Source: Chitinophaga varians (GTDB taxonomy: Bacteria > Bacteroidota > Bacteroidia > Chitinophagales > Chitinophagaceae). From it: DNA of 64,000 bases. This document shows, one piece after another, positions 63,591-64,000 of the stretch. Position 1 is the first letter of the stretch. Each line of letters begins with the position of its first letter. The stretch lies in assembly GCF_014529945.1 (NCBI RefSeq), contig NZ_JACVFB010000001.1:1674001-1738000 (forward strand), in the 5' to 3' direction. Below the pieces are notes generated by a model. The model saw nothing but the letters and a program-made list of their open reading frames with translations. It searched no databases and was not told where the DNA came from. Both the position numbers and the translations under genes were made by a program.

Positions 63591-64000
63591 ATGCAGACGA
63601 TCAAAAAGCAGCACTATTTGCCAAAGTTTGTAGCACCCGTATATGAGCAGGGGGAAGATCTGTATTTGCTGGCAGGCGATCTGGGTGGAACGAAGACCAA
63701 TCTCGCCTTGTTCCGGCTGGCCGGTGGCGACCTGGACCTGGTGCGTGAAGACAAGTACGCCTCGCGTGATTATGCCAGCTTCTCAGAAATCATTCAGCAT
63801 TTTATCAGTCAGGGTGAACAAGCACCACAACGTATATGCATTGGCGTGGCCGGACCGGTGGTAAAGGGAAAAGTGGAGCTGACCAATCTGGCCCGTGAAC
63901 TAAGTGAGGAAGAGATCCGGCAGGCGACAGGTATTCGTGCGGTAGCTTTGATCAATGATCTGGAAGCCACGGCTTATGGCCTGGCCACCTTATCACCCGG
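63591..64000 (+). CDS. glk: Glucokinase (5' part; runs off the window)
   Basis: The 136 visible residues begin MQTIKKQHYLPKFVAP and contain the ATP-binding 'LLAGDLGGTKTNLALFRL', then 'RICIGVAGPVVKGKVELTNL' and 'VALINDLEATAYGLATL' with the catalytic Asp. This is the bacterial Glk family rather than ROK. It phosphorylates glucose to glucose-6-P. It diverges from the GH15 gene with a 103-bp gap and would salvage glucose released from trehalose. The C-terminal half lies beyond the right edge. Confidence 0.9.
   Translation, partial: MQTIKKQHYLPKFVAPVYEQGEDLYLLAGDLGGTKTNLALFRLAGGDLDLVREDKYASRDYASFSEIIQHFISQGEQAPQRICIGVAGPVVKGKVELTNLARELSEEEIRQATGIRAVALINDLEATAYGLATLSP

Overview
The window looks like chromosomal DNA of a member of the Bacteroidota, most likely a Chitinophaga-like Chitinophagaceae. 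Signs of this are promoters of the TTTG / TAnnTTTG type, many short-signal lipoproteins, MlaE, two M1 peptidases, an FtsX-type permease with adjacent S41 protease, a futalosine-pathway menaquinone gene (MqnA), a fused OtsAB and YraN. The genus is inferred; no rRNA or other phylogenetic marker beyond lepA/purB is present. I see no insertion sequence, prophage, CRISPR array or tRNA. The region reads as ordinary chromosome with several compact functional cassettes.

Layout. 1-7.9 kb: the 5' part of an MlaE permease, a GNAT/MarR pair, a Tat-exported GH28 enzyme under a LacI-type operator, and an ohr - pfpI - ohrR peroxide operon that shares a 24-bp palindrome with a divergent cytochrome c lipoprotein. 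8.1-10.05 kb: a tightly overlapping operon of a PARG-type macrodomain protein, a NADAR protein and the NAD-dependent RNA 2'-phosphotransferase KptA. 10.1-20.4 kb: map, an RlmL-like rRNA methyltransferase, a TetR/hydrolase pair with two matching operators, an Lrp regulator, a serine hydrolase, a methyltransferase, a response regulator, small lipoproteins, and a bactofilin gene behind an actin-like ATPase whose phosphate-1 motif lies at the C terminus (apparent circular permutation). 20.6-29.4 kb: an M1 peptidase between REP-like palindromes, ACBP, lepA, an AsmA-like protein and metY. 29.5-34.6 kb: the RNA-repair operon hen1 - rlaP - pnkp. 34.6-45.5 kb: an oxidoreductase, manA, yraN, purB, mqnA, an F420-type reductase, an M1 peptidase, an ABC solute-binding lipoprotein and a desaturase. 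45.6-51 kb: an operon matching decaprenyl-phospho-arabinose synthesis (UbiA-type DPPR synthase, DprE1, DprE2, a HAD phosphatase and a GT-C-like membrane protein). 51-59 kb: an FtsX permease, an S41 protease, small genes, a candidate 6S-like RNA, and a CGNR regulator with an EamA exporter. 59.4-64 kb: otsAB, a convergent GH15 enzyme and a divergent glucokinase, together able to make and recycle trehalose.

How parts may work together. KptA with two ADP-ribose-handling proteins, and separately Hen1/Pnkp with the RlaP nucleotidyltransferase, give this genome two RNA end-repair or NAD-linked RNA modules within 25 kb. Recurrent non-coding structure is also present: a family of long AT-rich hairpins whose ends carry ATTTAG/CTAAAT and that contain the Ile-stop codons of the flanking genes, and a separate GC-rich REP family (CCCAGGGC..GCCCTGGG). 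The most novel-looking items are the permuted actin with bactofilin, the hairpin family, the 6S-like RNA, and the phosphatase-containing DPA operon whose DprE1 has Ala in place of the benzothiazinone-target Cys.
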